Positions 18,357 through 27,323 of a stretch of 64,000 bases of DNA are shown here, piece after piece. The notes beneath the pieces were generated by a model. The model did not search any database. It was given only the letters and a program-made list of their open reading frames with translations, and had not been told where the DNA came from. This DNA comes from Deltaproteobacteria bacterium (lineage in GTDB: Bacteria > Desulfobacterota > Desulfobulbia > Desulfobulbales > Desulfurivibrionaceae). The stretch is from contig DUZW01000013.1 of assembly GCA_013349295.1 (NCBI GenBank), positions 1 to 64,000 of the forward strand, in the 5' to 3' direction. Both the position numbers and the translations under genes were made by a program. Position 1 is the first letter of the stretch; the number at the start of each line of letters is the position of its first letter.

Positions 18357-20777
18357 CTAATGAGCCACATTGTTTGACGGAAGCACACCTTCCACTCCAA
18401 AACCACCAAAAGGAATCTCCTTAAAAAGAGTACTCCCATCTTGAAGCACCAAGGCCTTGGCCAGGACTTCATCCACATGTTCAACCAGCTCCACGGTAAG
18501 CCCCTTGAGTATCTTCGCCGGTATCTCGTTAAGATCCGCTTCATTCTCCCGTGGAATCAAAACATGTTTGATATTTCCCCGTCGTGCGGCAAGGAGTTTT
18601 TCGGTAAGCCCCCCAATGGGCAACACTCTGCCACGCAGGGTAATCTCACCGGTCATGGCGATATCCCGACGCACTGGTACCCTGAGCAAGGCGGAGACCA
18701 TTGAGGTCGCCATGGTAATCCCGGCAGAAGGTCCATCCTTGGGGATGGCCCCTTCCGGTACGTGGATATGAATATCAAGCTTCTGATAAAAATCCGGCAA
18801 CAGGCCAAGCTGCAAGGCCCGGGTTCGCACATAGCTCAAGGCTGCCTGGGCTGATTCCTGCATAACATCGCCAAGCTTTCCGGTCACAGTCAGCTTCCCT
18901 TTTCCTGGCATCAGGGCCGTTTCGATCTGCAGCAACTCCCCTCCCACCTCGGTCCAAGCCAAACCGGTGGTGAGACCAATTTTATCTCTTTCCTCGGCCA
19001 GTCCGAAACGATACCTCACACCGCCCAAATATTTGGCAATAGCTGTATCATTAAGCCGATATCGCTTCTCCGTCTTTTTCTTTTGCCGATCCCTGGCCAC
19101 CTTGCGACAAACAGAGGCAATGCTGCGCTCGAGATTCCGTACCCCCGCCTCGCGGGTATATCTCCGAATAATCTCTAGAATCGCGCCGTCATTGAAGGTA
19201 ATATCCTCCCGCCCGAAACCGTTGGCCTCCAGTTGTTTCGGCACCAGAAAACCCTGGGCGATATTCAGCTTATCCTCTTCGGTATAGCCGTTGAGCTTGA
19301 TAACCTCCATCCTGTCTTGAAGCGGGGCAGGGATTGCGTGAAGATTATTGGCGGTGGTCACGAAAAAAACCCCGGACAGGTCATAATCGAGATCAAGATA
19401 ATGATCGTTAAAAGCGACATTTTGCTCCGGGTCAAGGACCTCAAGCAGAGCGGAAGAAGGATCCCCCCTGAAGTCCATACTCATCTTGTCCACCTCATCA
19501 AGGCAGATAACCGGGTTCACCACCTTGGCCTTCTGCATGGACTGAATAATCTTCCCCGGCAAGGCCCCGATATAAGTCCGCCGGTGCCCCCTGATTTCGG
19601 CTTCGTCACGGACACCACCAAGGGAAAGTCGGACAAACTTGCGACCCATGGCACGGGCCAGAGACTTGCACAGCGATGTTTTCCCGACTCCGGGCGGACC
19701 AACCAGACAGAGAATCGGCCCCTTGATTTTCTCAACCTGGGCCTGCACGGCAAGGTATTCAAGAATCCGCTCCTTGGGTTTCAACAGACCATGGTGATCC
19801 TGCGCGAGGATTTCCTCCGCCTCACGGATATCGATCTTCTCTTCGGTTTTTTCGCGCCAGGGAAGGCTGAGTATGCAGTCGATATAATTCCGTACCACCG
19901 TGGCCTCGGCAGACATGGCCGGCATCATCTTCAACTTTTTGAATTCCTGCTCCAGTTTGGCTCGAGCCGCCTCGGGCAGGTTCTTCTCCAGTATCGCCTT
20001 ATCGAGAGCTTCCACCTCGGAAGAGGCGTCCTCGGAGCTGCCCATCTCTTTCTGAATGGCGCGAAGTTGCTCGGCAAGGAAATAGTCCTTCTGCGTCTTA
20101 TCCATTTTTTTCTTCACCCGGGCTCGAATAACCTCTTCAAGCTCGGCGATCTCAATTTCCTTATGGATAAGGGCCAACACCTGCTCAAGCCGCCCAACAA
20201 CAGAAAAATTATCAAGAATTCCCTGTTTTTCCTGGACATTCAGAGGCAGATGCGCGGCAAGAACATCCACAAATTTTGCGGGCCTTTCAATGCGGGCCAA
20301 TGATTTGATAACCTCGGCCGGCACTTTTTTGTTGTATTTGACATACTCCTTGAAACTTGCCTGAATCTCCCTCACATAGGCGATTGCTTCAAGACCACCT
20401 TCGTCCTCGGCCTCTTCGCTTTCAAGCTGCACAACAAAATAGTCGGGATTTGGCAAGTGCTTTATAATCCGGCCACGTCTTTTGCCTTCGACTAGGGCCT
20501 TGATCGTGCCATCCGGCAGACGGAGCAACTGCATGACCGTGGCAACGGTTCCCACCACATGCACGCTCTCCTCGGTCGGATCATCTTCGGACGCGTCTTT
20601 CTGCGTTGCCAGAAAAATCTCGGAACGTTTGGCCATCGCATCTTCAAGGGCCTTTATGGAGCGCTCCCGGCCAACCACCAACGGCGCCACCATATGAGGA
20701 AAGATCACGATGTCCCGCAAAGGCATCATCGGATATGCAACTTCCTGTTCAGGATCAAACTCAGGCATAATATTCAA
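18357..20777 (-). CDS. lon: ATP-dependent protease La (LonA)
   Basis: Cytosolic AAA+ serine protease that degrades misfolded and regulatory proteins. The N-terminal LON substrate domain (from [16 protein letters not shown]) is followed by coiled coil, AAA+ module with Walker [10 protein letters not shown], and the protease domain with catalytic Ser in [10 protein letters not shown] and the downstream Lys in [10 protein letters not shown]. Length of 806 aa is standard LonA. It follows clpX by about 110 bp, in the common tig-clpP-clpX-lon order. Confidence 0.97.
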   Translation of the reverse strand: MNIMPEFDPEQEVAYPMMPLRDIVIFPHMVAPLVVGRERSIKALEDAMAKRSEIFLATQKDASEDDPTEESVHVVGTVATVMQLLRLPDGTIKALVEGKRRGRIIKHLPNPDYFVVQLESEEAEDEGGLEAIAYVREIQASFKEYVKYNKKVPAEVIKSLARIERPAKFVDVLAAHLPLNVQEKQGILDNFSVVGRLEQVLALIHKEIEIAELEEVIRARVKKKMDKTQKDYFLAEQLRAIQKEMGSSEDASSEVEALDKAILEKNLPEAARAKLEQEFKKLKMMPAMSAEATVVRNYIDCILSLPWREKTEEKIDIREAEEILAQDHHGLLKPKERILEYLAVQAQVEKIKGPILCLVGPPGVGKTSLCKSLARAMGRKFVRLSLGGVRDEAEIRGHRRTYIGALPGKIIQSMQKAKVVNPVICLDEVDKMSMDFRGDPSSALLEVLDPEQNVAFNDHYLDLDYDLSGVFFVTTANNLHAIPAPLQDRMEVIKLNGYTEEDKLNIAQGFLVPKQLEANGFGREDITFNDGAILEIIRRYTREAGVRNLERSIASVCRKVARDRQKKKTEKRYRLNDTAIAKYLGGVRYRFGLAEERDKIGLTTGLAWTEVGGELLQIETALMPGKGKLTVTGKLGDVMQESAQAALSYVRTRALQLGLLPDFYQKLDIHIHVPEGAIPKDGPSAGITMATSMVSALLRVPVRRDIAMTGEITLRGRVLPIGGLTEKLLAARRGNIKHVLIPRENEADLNEIPAKILKGLTVELVEHVDEVLAKALVLQDGSTLFKEIPFGGFGVEGVLPSNNVAH

Positions 20778-20886
20778 TATAACCTTGAAGGGTTAACCGT
20801 TTTAAGCAAACATAATGCCGGGTAAACGGCAAAAACGACACTCAGACCGCAACGAAGCAGCGCCGCGGGCGTTACTGCTCGCCTGT

Positions 20887-22152
20887 TCAGGCACTTTTCT
20901 TTGATTCGGCTTCGTTATCGTACAAGATCACAGGATAATCACCGTTGAGCACAACCTGCTCACTGATGACGCATTCCCGCACGTTTTCCTTGGAAGGCAA
21001 TTCGTACATGATATCGAGCATGGCATGCTCCATGACCGTTCTCAAGCCACGGGCTCCGGATTTTCTTTTGATCGCCTGCTGGGCAATGGCCTTGAGCGCC
21101 CCCTCGGTAAAACGCAGCCGAATATTGTCAAAGGCAAAAAGCCGCTCATACTGTTTGGTCAGCGCGTTCTTTGGCACACGCAGAACACGGACCAAATCCT
21201 CTTCATCCAGCTCCTCCATGGTCGCCACCACCGGCAAACGGCCAACCAGTTCAGGAATCAGGCCAAAACGCAGCAGATCTTCCGCCTGGACCTGAGCAAG
21301 AATATCACCCACCGTCTTCTTCGGCTTGCCGACAACCTTAGCCCCAAACCCCATGGACTTGGTCCCGGTTCGCTGTTTGATCACCCCATCAAGCCCGACA
21401 AAGGCCCCGCCGCAGATAAAGAGGATATTGGTGGTATCAATCTTTATATATTCCTGCTGCGGGTGCTTGCGTCCACCCTTGGGGGGAATGCTGGCTATAG
21501 TGCCTTCAATGATCTTCAATAATGCCTGCTGCACCCCTTCACCGGAGACATCGCGGGTGATGGAAGCACTGTCTGACTTGCGAGCGATCTTATCGATTTC
21601 ATCGATATAGATGATACCGCGACTGGCCCGCTGAATATCATGGTCAGCGGCCTGAAGAAGATTGACCAGGATATTTTCGACATCTTCCCCGACATAACCC
21701 GCCTCGGTCAAGGTGGTGGCATCGGCCATGGCAAAGGGAACATTAAGGATTTTTGCCAAGGTCTGGGCCAGCAGGGTCTTTCCACTGCCGGTGGGGCCCA
21801 CCAGCAGAATATTGCTTTTCTGCAACTCGACCTCACTGCCGTCTTTGCTTCCGTGGGCCTCTATCCGCTTGTAATGATTATGCACCGCAACGGCAAGGAC
21901 CTTCTTGGCCTGTTCCTGGCCGATAACATACTCATCAAGGTGAGCCTTAATATCCTGGGGCTTAAGAGTCGCAACCTCAAACTGCGATTCCAGCGCCTGC
22001 TGGCGATCCTCACTGACGATCTCATTGCACAGGTCGATGCACTCGTTGCAGATATACACCGTCGGCCCGGCAATCAGCTTTTTGACCTCATCCTGGCTTT
22101 TGCCGCAAAAGGAACAGGTTACTTCCACTTCACCATTATGATCTTTTGCCAT
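20887..22152 (-). CDS. clpX: ATP-dependent Clp protease ATP-binding subunit ClpX
   Basis: AAA+ unfoldase that feeds substrates to ClpP. The N-terminal zinc-binding domain has CSFC and CNEC pairs, Walker A is GPTGSGKT and the ClpP-contact loop region reads KSMGFGAKV, with M where the consensus has I. The ATG at 22152 (MAKDHNG) was chosen because the GAGGAG site lies between it and an upstream ATG at 22167. Length is 421 aa. It overlaps the clpP 3' end by 17 bp. Confidence 0.96.
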   Translation of the reverse strand: MAKDHNGEVEVTCSFCGKSQDEVKKLIAGPTVYICNECIDLCNEIVSEDRQQALESQFEVATLKPQDIKAHLDEYVIGQEQAKKVLAVAVHNHYKRIEAHGSKDGSEVELQKSNILLVGPTGSGKTLLAQTLAKILNVPFAMADATTLTEAGYVGEDVENILVNLLQAADHDIQRASRGIIYIDEIDKIARKSDSASITRDVSGEGVQQALLKIIEGTIASIPPKGGRKHPQQEYIKIDTTNILFICGGAFVGLDGVIKQRTGTKSMGFGAKVVGKPKKTVGDILAQVQAEDLLRFGLIPELVGRLPVVATMEELDEEDLVRVLRVPKNALTKQYERLFAFDNIRLRFTEGALKAIAQQAIKRKSGARGLRTVMEHAMLDIMYELPSKENVRECVISEQVVLNGDYPVILYDNEAESKKSA

Positions 22153-22756
22153 GCCCACTCTCCTCATCAGGATTTGCCCGCTTCACCAAGACCTTGTCAA
22201 TTATGCCATAGGCCTTGGCTTCCTCGGCTCCCATGAAAAAATCCCGGTCGGTATCAACCTGAATCTTCTTAAGCTTTTGCTTGGTATGGTGCGCCAGAAT
22301 GGAATTCAAGGCCTGCCGCATCCGGAGAATCTCCTTGGCATGGATATCAATATCGGAGGCCTGCCCTTGAAACCCACCCATGGGTTGGTGCAGCATGATC
22401 CGGGAATTCGGCAGCGCATAACGTTTTCCCTCCGTGCCTGCGGCGAGAAGCACCGCGCCCATGCTGGCCGCCTGACCCATGCACAGGGTAGCGATATCAC
22501 ATTTCACATAATGCATCGTATCGTAGATTGCCATACCAGCCGTCACGACTCCCCCGGGGGAATTGATATAAAAGGTAATGTCCTTATCCGGATCATCGGC
22601 TTCCAAAAAAAGAATCTGAGCGATAATTATATTGGCTATATCGTCATTTATGGCCGTACCCAAAAAGATAATCCGCTCTTTCAGCAGCCGGGAATAGATA
22701 TCATAGGCCCGCTCTCCGCGAGGACTCTGCTCAACAACCATGGGAACGAGGTTCAT
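22136..22756 (-). CDS. clpP: ATP-dependent Clp protease proteolytic subunit
   Basis: Tetradecameric serine protease partner of ClpX. The active-site Ser lies in GQAASMGAV and the His in IMLHQPMGG. The ATG at 22756 ([10 protein letters not shown]) has GGAG seven bases upstream; an ATG two codons earlier is too close to that site. Length is 206 aa. It follows tig by about 135 bp. Confidence 0.96.
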   Translation of the reverse strand: MNLVPMVVEQSPRGERAYDIYSRLLKERIIFLGTAINDDIANIIIAQILFLEADDPDKDITFYINSPGGVVTAGMAIYDTMHYVKCDIATLCMGQAASMGAVLLAAGTEGKRYALPNSRIMLHQPMGGFQGQASDIDIHAKEILRMRQALNSILAHHTKQKLKKIQVDTDRDFFMGAEEAKAYGIIDKVLVKRANPDEESGHGKRS

Positions 22757-22890
22757 AAACATACTCCTTCAAAAATTTAGGAGCGGCACCGAAACAATGG
22801 TTTTCCGACCAATTCGCTACCGCACCTTACACCGTTATCACTGCTGCCGTTTCTCTATCATCCGGTGACGATTTATTTTACTGCAACGGC

Positions 22891-24207
22891 TTACTGGGGC
22901 TGATTCTCACCTTGGGCAGCAGCAGGCACGATTTTAATCTTGGCTGCATCAAGCAGAAAACTCAGTATTTTTTCGTTCAACAACTCCGCCATAAAGGGCA
23001 GCAGATCATCCCTGCTGGAAAAATATTTTTTCACTTCGCTGACCGGCATGTTGTACTGTTCAGAAATACGCTTAAACCCTTGGTCGATATCTTCATTTTC
23101 CAGCTTAAGCCCTTCCTTTTCCGCCACCTTCTTCAAAAGAAAATCACCCTTGACCCGTGACTGAGCCGCAAGCTTATACTGTTCGACCAAGGCATCCCTA
23201 TTGAACCCGGCAGCCTCCAGAGTCATCCCCTGCCGCTCCAGATTATTTTCAAGCTCTTTGATCATTGCCTCGATTTCATACGCTACCAGCCGAGGCGGAA
23301 TCTCAAAATCATGGGTTTCGATCAGTGCCCTCATCAACTTATCGGTGAGATCACCCCGTTGGGCATCCTTTTTGACCTTCAGCTTTTTTTCGCGGATATG
23401 GGTTTTAAGCGATTCCAGGTCGGCAAATTCCTCGCCTACTTCCTTGGCGAATTCGTCATCAAGCGCAGGCAATACCCGCTCCTTGACATCCTTAACATTG
23501 ATCTTGAATTCCACCTTCTTGCCCGCCAGGATCGGATTGGCGAAATTTTCAGGGAAATCTATCTCCAGAGAAGCCTCCTCAGATTTTTTCAAGCCGATAA
23601 GTTTTTCTTCAAACTCTTTTCCATACTGGCCGGTCCCGACATCAACCGAATAATTTTGTCCAACCACCTGCTTGATGGGGTTGCCATTATGATATCCCTG
23701 AAAATCCACCACTGTCAGGTGCCCCTTCTCAATGGCGCGGTCCTCAAGACTCTGCAGGGGGGCCATCTGCTTGCGCAGCACCTCAAGCTCCTGGGAAATC
23801 TCCTCGTCCGTCACCTCAAGTGCGGTCTGTTCGATTTCAATTCCCTTGTACTCAGCCAGCTCAAACTGGGGCCGAACGTCCACCTCGGCGGTGTAAACAA
23901 AGGTACCGTTCTCGGCAAATTTCTGTTCACGGATATCCGGGTGCACAACCGCATCGATCTTGCTTTTCTCAAGCGCGTCAAAATAGGTGTCCTGAATCAA
24001 TTTCTCCGCCAAATCGTACTCAACCTTCGGCCGATAATTTTTTTCCAACACCTGACGGGGCACCTTGCCCTTCCGAAATCCCTTCAGTGAAACTTCCGAG
24101 TTCAGTTTCTTATAAGCAGACTCAAGCTCTTGGGCAACCAGCGCTTCCGGCAGAGTTATGGTCATTTTTTTGGTAAGTGAACTTACATCTTCAACATTGA
24201 TCTGCAT
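22891..24207 (-). CDS. tig: Trigger factor
   Basis: Ribosome-bound chaperone and peptidyl-prolyl isomerase. The ribosome-docking signature FRKGKVPRQVLE is at about residues 44-55, followed by the FKBP-type PPIase domain (about 155-240) and the helical C-terminal domain. The ATG at 24207 (MQINVEDVSS) is preceded by GGAAGG and gives 438 aa. It is the first protein gene of the tig-clpP-clpX-lon set. Confidence 0.95.
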   Translation of the reverse strand: MQINVEDVSSLTKKMTITLPEALVAQELESAYKKLNSEVSLKGFRKGKVPRQVLEKNYRPKVEYDLAEKLIQDTYFDALEKSKIDAVVHPDIREQKFAENGTFVYTAEVDVRPQFELAEYKGIEIEQTALEVTDEEISQELEVLRKQMAPLQSLEDRAIEKGHLTVVDFQGYHNGNPIKQVVGQNYSVDVGTGQYGKEFEEKLIGLKKSEEASLEIDFPENFANPILAGKKVEFKINVKDVKERVLPALDDEFAKEVGEEFADLESLKTHIREKKLKVKKDAQRGDLTDKLMRALIETHDFEIPPRLVAYEIEAMIKELENNLERQGMTLEAAGFNRDALVEQYKLAAQSRVKGDFLLKKVAEKEGLKLENEDIDQGFKRISEQYNMPVSEVKKYFSSRDDLLPFMAELLNEKILSFLLDAAKIKIVPAAAQGENQPQ

Positions 24208-24342
24208 GCAACACCTTCCTTGTTTCAAACATTTTCAACAACACAATCATACAGTGAAGGAACGTCTTCGAGGTTCTCTCCTCACGGTATGGATAAGATA
24301 TCTCTCTGCTCCCCGGCAATCGAGACGGGGCTGTCTTCCAGT

Positions 24343-24426
24343 TGGTGCGAGAGGGGGGAGTCGAACCCCCATACCAAAGGCGCTGGTTCCTAAGACCAGT
24401 GCGTCTACCAATTCCGCCACTCTCGC
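24343..24426 (-). tRNA. tRNA-Leu (TAG)
   Basis: 84-nt class II tRNA on the minus strand: acceptor GCGAGAG / CTCTCGC, anticodon TAG in the CTTAGGA loop, a long variable arm and encoded CCA. It lies about 135 bp upstream of tig on the same strand, so the two may be co-transcribed. Confidence 0.96.
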
Positions 24427-24437
24427 TTTAACCTGGA

Positions 24438-24466
24438 AAAATAACCAACTTTCGGATCACAGTCAA
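24438..24466 (-). promoter_or_regulatory. Candidate tRNA-Leu promoter
   Basis: TTGACT (24461-24466) and TATTTT (24438-24443) on the minus strand, 17 bp apart, lie just upstream of the tRNA-Leu 5' end at 24426. Confidence 0.55.
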
Positions 24467-24623
24467 GGACGGCTTGCGATTTTAAGCCGATTTATAGGCA
24501 ATTGACCTTAAACACAAATGGAGAAAAGTACGCTTTGCCCCCATGGGGCCTACGGCACAATCCCTTTCATCGACGATGACGGAGCACCACTTTTTTACCC
24601 CTGATAATTCTGCACAGCCCCAC

Positions 24624-24653
24624 TTGACAAGGCAGGGAAAAAAATGGTTTATT
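24624..24653 (+). promoter_or_regulatory. Promoter of the riboswitch/cbp operon
   Basis: A perfect TTGACA (24624-24629) is followed after 18 bp by TTTATT (24648-24653). Transcription would begin near 24660, just before the cobalamin riboswitch. The rest of the 24427-24623 gap between the divergent tRNA-Leu and this promoter shows no gene or further element. Confidence 0.65.
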
Positions 24654-24675
24654 CATTAAAAAGACAAACACTTCA

Positions 24676-24883
24676 TCATCCCGGAACACGGTGTAATTCC
24701 GTGGCGGTCCCGCCGCTGTAATCGGGGATGCTGGTAAGCACAGGGAATTCCCAGGTCACTCCCGGAACTAAATATTGGGGGGAAGACCGCAGACCAGCAG
24801 ACGATCCGAAAGCCAGAAGACCTGATGATTCTGTTTCTACAGTGCGTACTGCTGTTCGTCTGGGGATTCTTATGGAAACAGAA
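24676..24883 (+). promoter_or_regulatory. Cobalamin (AdoCbl-type) riboswitch
   Basis: The conserved aptamer core is clear: GGTGTAATTCC and GCGGTCCCGCCGCTGTAA (24704-24721), followed by the B12-box segment GATCCGAAAGCCAGAAGACC (24803-24822). After the box a perfect 9-bp stem (TTCTGTTTC 24829-24837 / GAAACAGAA 24875-24883) may be the regulatory hairpin that kisses the aptamer. It ends against an intrinsic terminator, so cobalamin probably controls transcription read-through into the peptide and radical SAM genes. Sign of regulation (usually OFF with ligand) is inferred. Confidence 0.93.
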
Positions 24884-24920
24884 CCCGGAGTGGCTCCAAT
24901 GGGGTTGCTCCGGGTTTTTT
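24882..24920 (+). terminator. Riboswitch expression-platform terminator
   Basis: Stem AACCCGGAG / CTCCGGGTT (core 24884-24890 with 24908-24914) followed by six T (24915-24920), about 35 bp before the cbpA start codon. It is the only terminator between aptamer and coding region and so the likely output of the riboswitch. Confidence 0.85.
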
Positions 24921-24955
24921 CATGCACGCAGTTCAACAATAAAAAGGAGAACACC

Positions 24956-25084
24956 ATGAAAGCACAGAAAGAGATCATTTCGTACCGTCGGCGTTGCAAC
25001 CTGATAGGCCAGGGCACCGGTCTTTCTCATTATATCCTGCTCGCCCCCAGCGCCAAGACAACACAAGAGGACGGCAGCAAGTAA
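24956..25084 (+). CDS. cbpA: 42-aa modified-peptide precursor, CbpA type
   Basis: Short peptide with a strong AAGGAG ribosome binding site five to six bases before the ATG. The N-terminal half is basic (ISYRRRCN, residues 8-15) with a single Cys14. The C-terminal half is Gly/Ser/His/Tyr-containing (GQGTGLSHYILLAPSA, residues 18-33). The stop overlaps the radical SAM gene start (TAATG), so the two are translationally coupled. Size, coupling and the upstream cobalamin riboswitch fit what I recall of the CbpA precursor family paired with CbpB. The modification, cleavage site and activity of the product are unknown. The family name is from memory. Confidence 0.85.
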   Translation: MKAQKEIISYRRRCNLIGQGTGLSHYILLAPSAKTTQEDGSK

Positions 25085-26475
25085 TGGAACAAAAACACAA
25101 ACAGACAGCAGCGACCATTTTCGCCAACACCGGCCATGGCCCAAATTTTTCCGTGCTGGAGATAGGCGATCCCGACCGGGTTGCGGTTGTCGAGGCGGAT
25201 ACGGCTTACTGGGCCCTGGTTGACCGGGATGACCTGCCCCATGCCTTGGCCGGCTCCATGACCCAAGATTTCATAGTCCGCGAGTCGGAATTTCACACGG
25301 AAATGGAACACCTGCGCTCAGGATTGAAGCTCTCCGCCGCGTATGTGAACCCCACCGAACGGTGCAACCTGAACTGCAGCTACTGCTACCTCCCGGAAGA
25401 GATGCGCAAAAACGGCATCGACATGGGAGAGGAAAAGCTGATGCTCGCTCTTGAGCGATTACTGCAGCATTTTCGAAAGGTTTTGCCCGAGGGAGTAAAA
25501 CCGCAGCTCATTTTTCACGGCAGCGAGCCCATGGTTGCAAGAGATGCCGTGTTTGCTGCAATTGCAAAATATAAAGATGAGTTCCATTTCGGCATCCAGA
25601 CCAATGCCACTTTGCTTGATGACAGCGCAATCAGCTTTTTAAGAGCGCACGGGGTCGGCATTGGCCTTTCCCTGGATGCCCCCACGTCGGAAATTGCCAA
25701 CAGCACCAGAAAAAACTGGCAGGGGAACGGATACTTCGACACCGTTGTTTCGGTGATCAAAAAACTCGTCGATTATCCGGCCCTCAATGTCATAACCACT
25801 GTTACGCAAGCAAACGTGCATACCCTGACCGAAATGGTGGACTTCTACCACGGGCTGGGGGTACGGGTGGTCATGTTCAATCCGGTGCGTTGCACCCGCC
25901 AAGGCGGCATGGACCTGAAACCGGACAACCGTGTCCTGGCAGAGGCTTTCTTCAAGGCACTGGACCGCTCCTTTGAGCTTTTTGAACAAACCGGCAAAAA
26001 ACTTGTCATCGCCAACTTCGCCAATGTTCTGGCGGGAGTTATCGGTCCGACCGGCCGCAGACTGATGTGCGACATCTCTCCCTGCGGAGGCGGTCGTTGC
26101 TTCTTTGCCGTTTCCGCTGACGGCGAGGTGGTGCCGTGCAGCGAATTCATCGGCATGAACGAGTTTTCCGGAGGGAATATCTTCCGTGATGATCCTGCCG
26201 ACATTCTCGCCAGCAAGCCCTTCCAAGAGGTGACCAACAGGAAGGTGGAAAAAATCCTACCCTGTGCAGGATGCGCCATTCGGCATTTCTGCGGGGCGCC
26301 ATGCCCTGCCGAAATCTACAAGGTGTCCGGCGACATCAATGCGCCGAGCCCTTACTGCAGTTTCTTTGAAGAACAAGTGCGCCATGCCTTCCGAATAATC
26401 GCCCAACAGCGGGAGGATGCTTATCTTTGGGACAGCTGGCGGACCGAAACTGAAATGTCCTACTGCTGGAAGTAG
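25084..26475 (+). CDS. cbpB: Peptide-modifying radical SAM/SPASM enzyme, CbpB type
   Basis: 463-aa maturase. Residues 1-85 form an N-terminal region that could bind the precursor. The radical SAM cluster motif is CNLNCSYC (Cys94, 98, 101). A C-terminal SPASM region carries Cys329, 334, 339, 352, 394, 397, 403, 407 and 425, enough for two auxiliary [4Fe-4S] clusters, with the CGAPCP and CSFFEE segments typical of peptide maturases. The ATG at 25084 overlaps the cbpA stop and is far better placed than an in-frame ATG at 24994 inside cbpA. An intrinsic terminator follows. Chemistry (thioether, C-C or other crosslink) cannot be decided from sequence. Confidence 0.9.
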   Translation: MEQKHKQTAATIFANTGHGPNFSVLEIGDPDRVAVVEADTAYWALVDRDDLPHALAGSMTQDFIVRESEFHTEMEHLRSGLKLSAAYVNPTERCNLNCSYCYLPEEMRKNGIDMGEEKLMLALERLLQHFRKVLPEGVKPQLIFHGSEPMVARDAVFAAIAKYKDEFHFGIQTNATLLDDSAISFLRAHGVGIGLSLDAPTSEIANSTRKNWQGNGYFDTVVSVIKKLVDYPALNVITTVTQANVHTLTEMVDFYHGLGVRVVMFNPVRCTRQGGMDLKPDNRVLAEAFFKALDRSFELFEQTGKKLVIANFANVLAGVIGPTGRRLMCDISPCGGGRCFFAVSADGEVVPCSEFIGMNEFSGGNIFRDDPADILASKPFQEVTNRKVEKILPCAGCAIRHFCGAPCPAEIYKVSGDINAPSPYCSFFEEQVRHAFRIIAQQREDAYLWDSWRTETEMSYCWK

Positions 26476-26487
26476 TTTTTCCCATAA

Positions 26488-26523
26488 AACCCAGTCGGGG
26501 ATTCCCTCGGCTGGGTTTTTTTT
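26488..26523 (+). terminator. Intrinsic terminator of the cbp operon
   Basis: Stem AACCCAG (26488-26494) / CTGGGTT (26511-26517), with inner pairing around GGGGATTCCC, followed by eight or more T. It begins 12 bp after the cbpB stop. Confidence 0.9.
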
Positions 26524-26554
26524 CGAAATCCTTCCCGGTTTTTCCATTCTCGAT

Positions 26555-26582
26555 TACAATATCATGACACCACAATCATGAT
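26555..26582 (+). promoter_or_regulatory. -10-like element and perfect palindrome upstream of the flavoprotein gene
   Basis: A TACAAT element (26555-26560) is followed immediately by a perfect 7-8-7 inverted repeat ATCATGA (26561-26567) / TCATGAT (26576-26582). The palindrome would cover the transcription start, a classic position for a repressor operator. The -35 (TTCCCG) is poor, so recruitment by a regulator is also possible. Confidence 0.45.
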
Positions 26583-26637
26583 CACCGCAAAATACCCCCG
26601 GACCTCGCGGAGAAAAACAGATGACGAAGGAGATGCC

Positions 26638-27216
26638 ATGAAAGTCGTCGCTTTTAACGGAAGCGCCCGCAAAGGCGGAAATACCGCAAAGTTGTTGAAT
26701 ACCACCCTGGAAGAGCTTTCCCTTCAAGGGATTGAGACGGAACTGGTGGAATTATCCGGCCAACCGATCTCCGGCTGCATTGCCTGCTATCAATGTTTCA
26801 AAAACAAGGACAATCGTTGCGCCGTGGAAAAAGACATCATCAACGATTGTCTTGCCAAAATGATCGCGGCGGATGGCATTCTTCTGGGCTCCCCCACCTA
26901 CTTCGCCGATGTCTCCGCTGGAATGAAGGCCCTGATCGAGCGGTGCGGCATGGTTTCCCGGGCCAACGGCGACCTGTTCAAACGCAAAGCCGGCGCCGGG
27001 GTGGTTGCGGTCCGGCGAGCCGGCGCCTATCAAGTGTTCAACTCCCTCAATGCCTTTTTCCTGATCGGCCAGATGATCGTGGTGGGCTCCTCTTACTGGA
27101 ACATCGGTATCGGCAGAGAACCAGGCGAGGTGGCAAACGACGAGGAAGGCATGAAAACCATGCGTGACCTGGGACGAAACATGGCCTGGCTCCTCCGGAA
27201 AATCAAGGCGGAATAA
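26638..27216 (+). CDS. Iron-sulfur flavoprotein / NADPH-dependent FMN reductase family
   Basis: 192-aa flavodoxin-fold protein. The FMN phosphate loop is FNGSARKGGNT (about residues 6-16), then a cysteine motif CIACYQCFKNKDNRC (C-x2-C-x2-C-x7-C), matching the [4Fe-4S] motif of archaeal/anaerobe Isf proteins, then GSPTYFADVSAGMKALIER. Such proteins transfer electrons or reduce oxygen species. The ATG at 26638 follows GAAGGAG; the upstream ATG at 26578 lies inside the palindrome. It is separated from cbpB by a terminator and 162 bp, so co-function with the peptide system is only a suggestion. Confidence 0.88.
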   Translation: MKVVAFNGSARKGGNTAKLLNTTLEELSLQGIETELVELSGQPISGCIACYQCFKNKDNRCAVEKDIINDCLAKMIAADGILLGSPTYFADVSAGMKALIERCGMVSRANGDLFKRKAGAGVVAVRRAGAYQVFNSLNAFFLIGQMIVVGSSYWNIGIGREPGEVANDEEGMKTMRDLGRNMAWLLRKIKAE

Positions 27217-27323
27217 ACTGCCCAGCCCAAGGGGAAAGAGCTTCAGACAACCCAGAACCGTTAGTATTGAGAACATGAACTGACCGATGACAAAGCAGGG
27301 TGGTGTTGCTCTGAACAGTTACT
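27216..27323 (-). repeat. Dispersed repeat copy 1 (diverged), after recO
   Basis: About 108 bp between the stop codons of the flavoprotein gene and recO. It shares a 15-bp block CCGATGACAAAGCAG with copy 2 (38808-38917) and the end ACAGTTACT plus internal GTGGTG with copy 3 (63357-63462). Read on the minus strand, AGTAACTG begins within the recO stop codon. The left half is strongly diverged. Confidence 0.65.

Noticed and set aside
19233-20303. Long plus-strand open frames opposite lon, bamA, mfd, nrdJ and glgP
   Set aside because: They mirror the codon structure of the strongly conserved minus-strand genes, have no ribosome sites and resemble no family.
24994-25083. Longer 493-residue form of the radical SAM protein starting at 24994
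   Set aside because: It would overlap most of the peptide gene in another frame; the TAATG junction at 25084 with the strongly RBS-driven peptide gene is the better reading.
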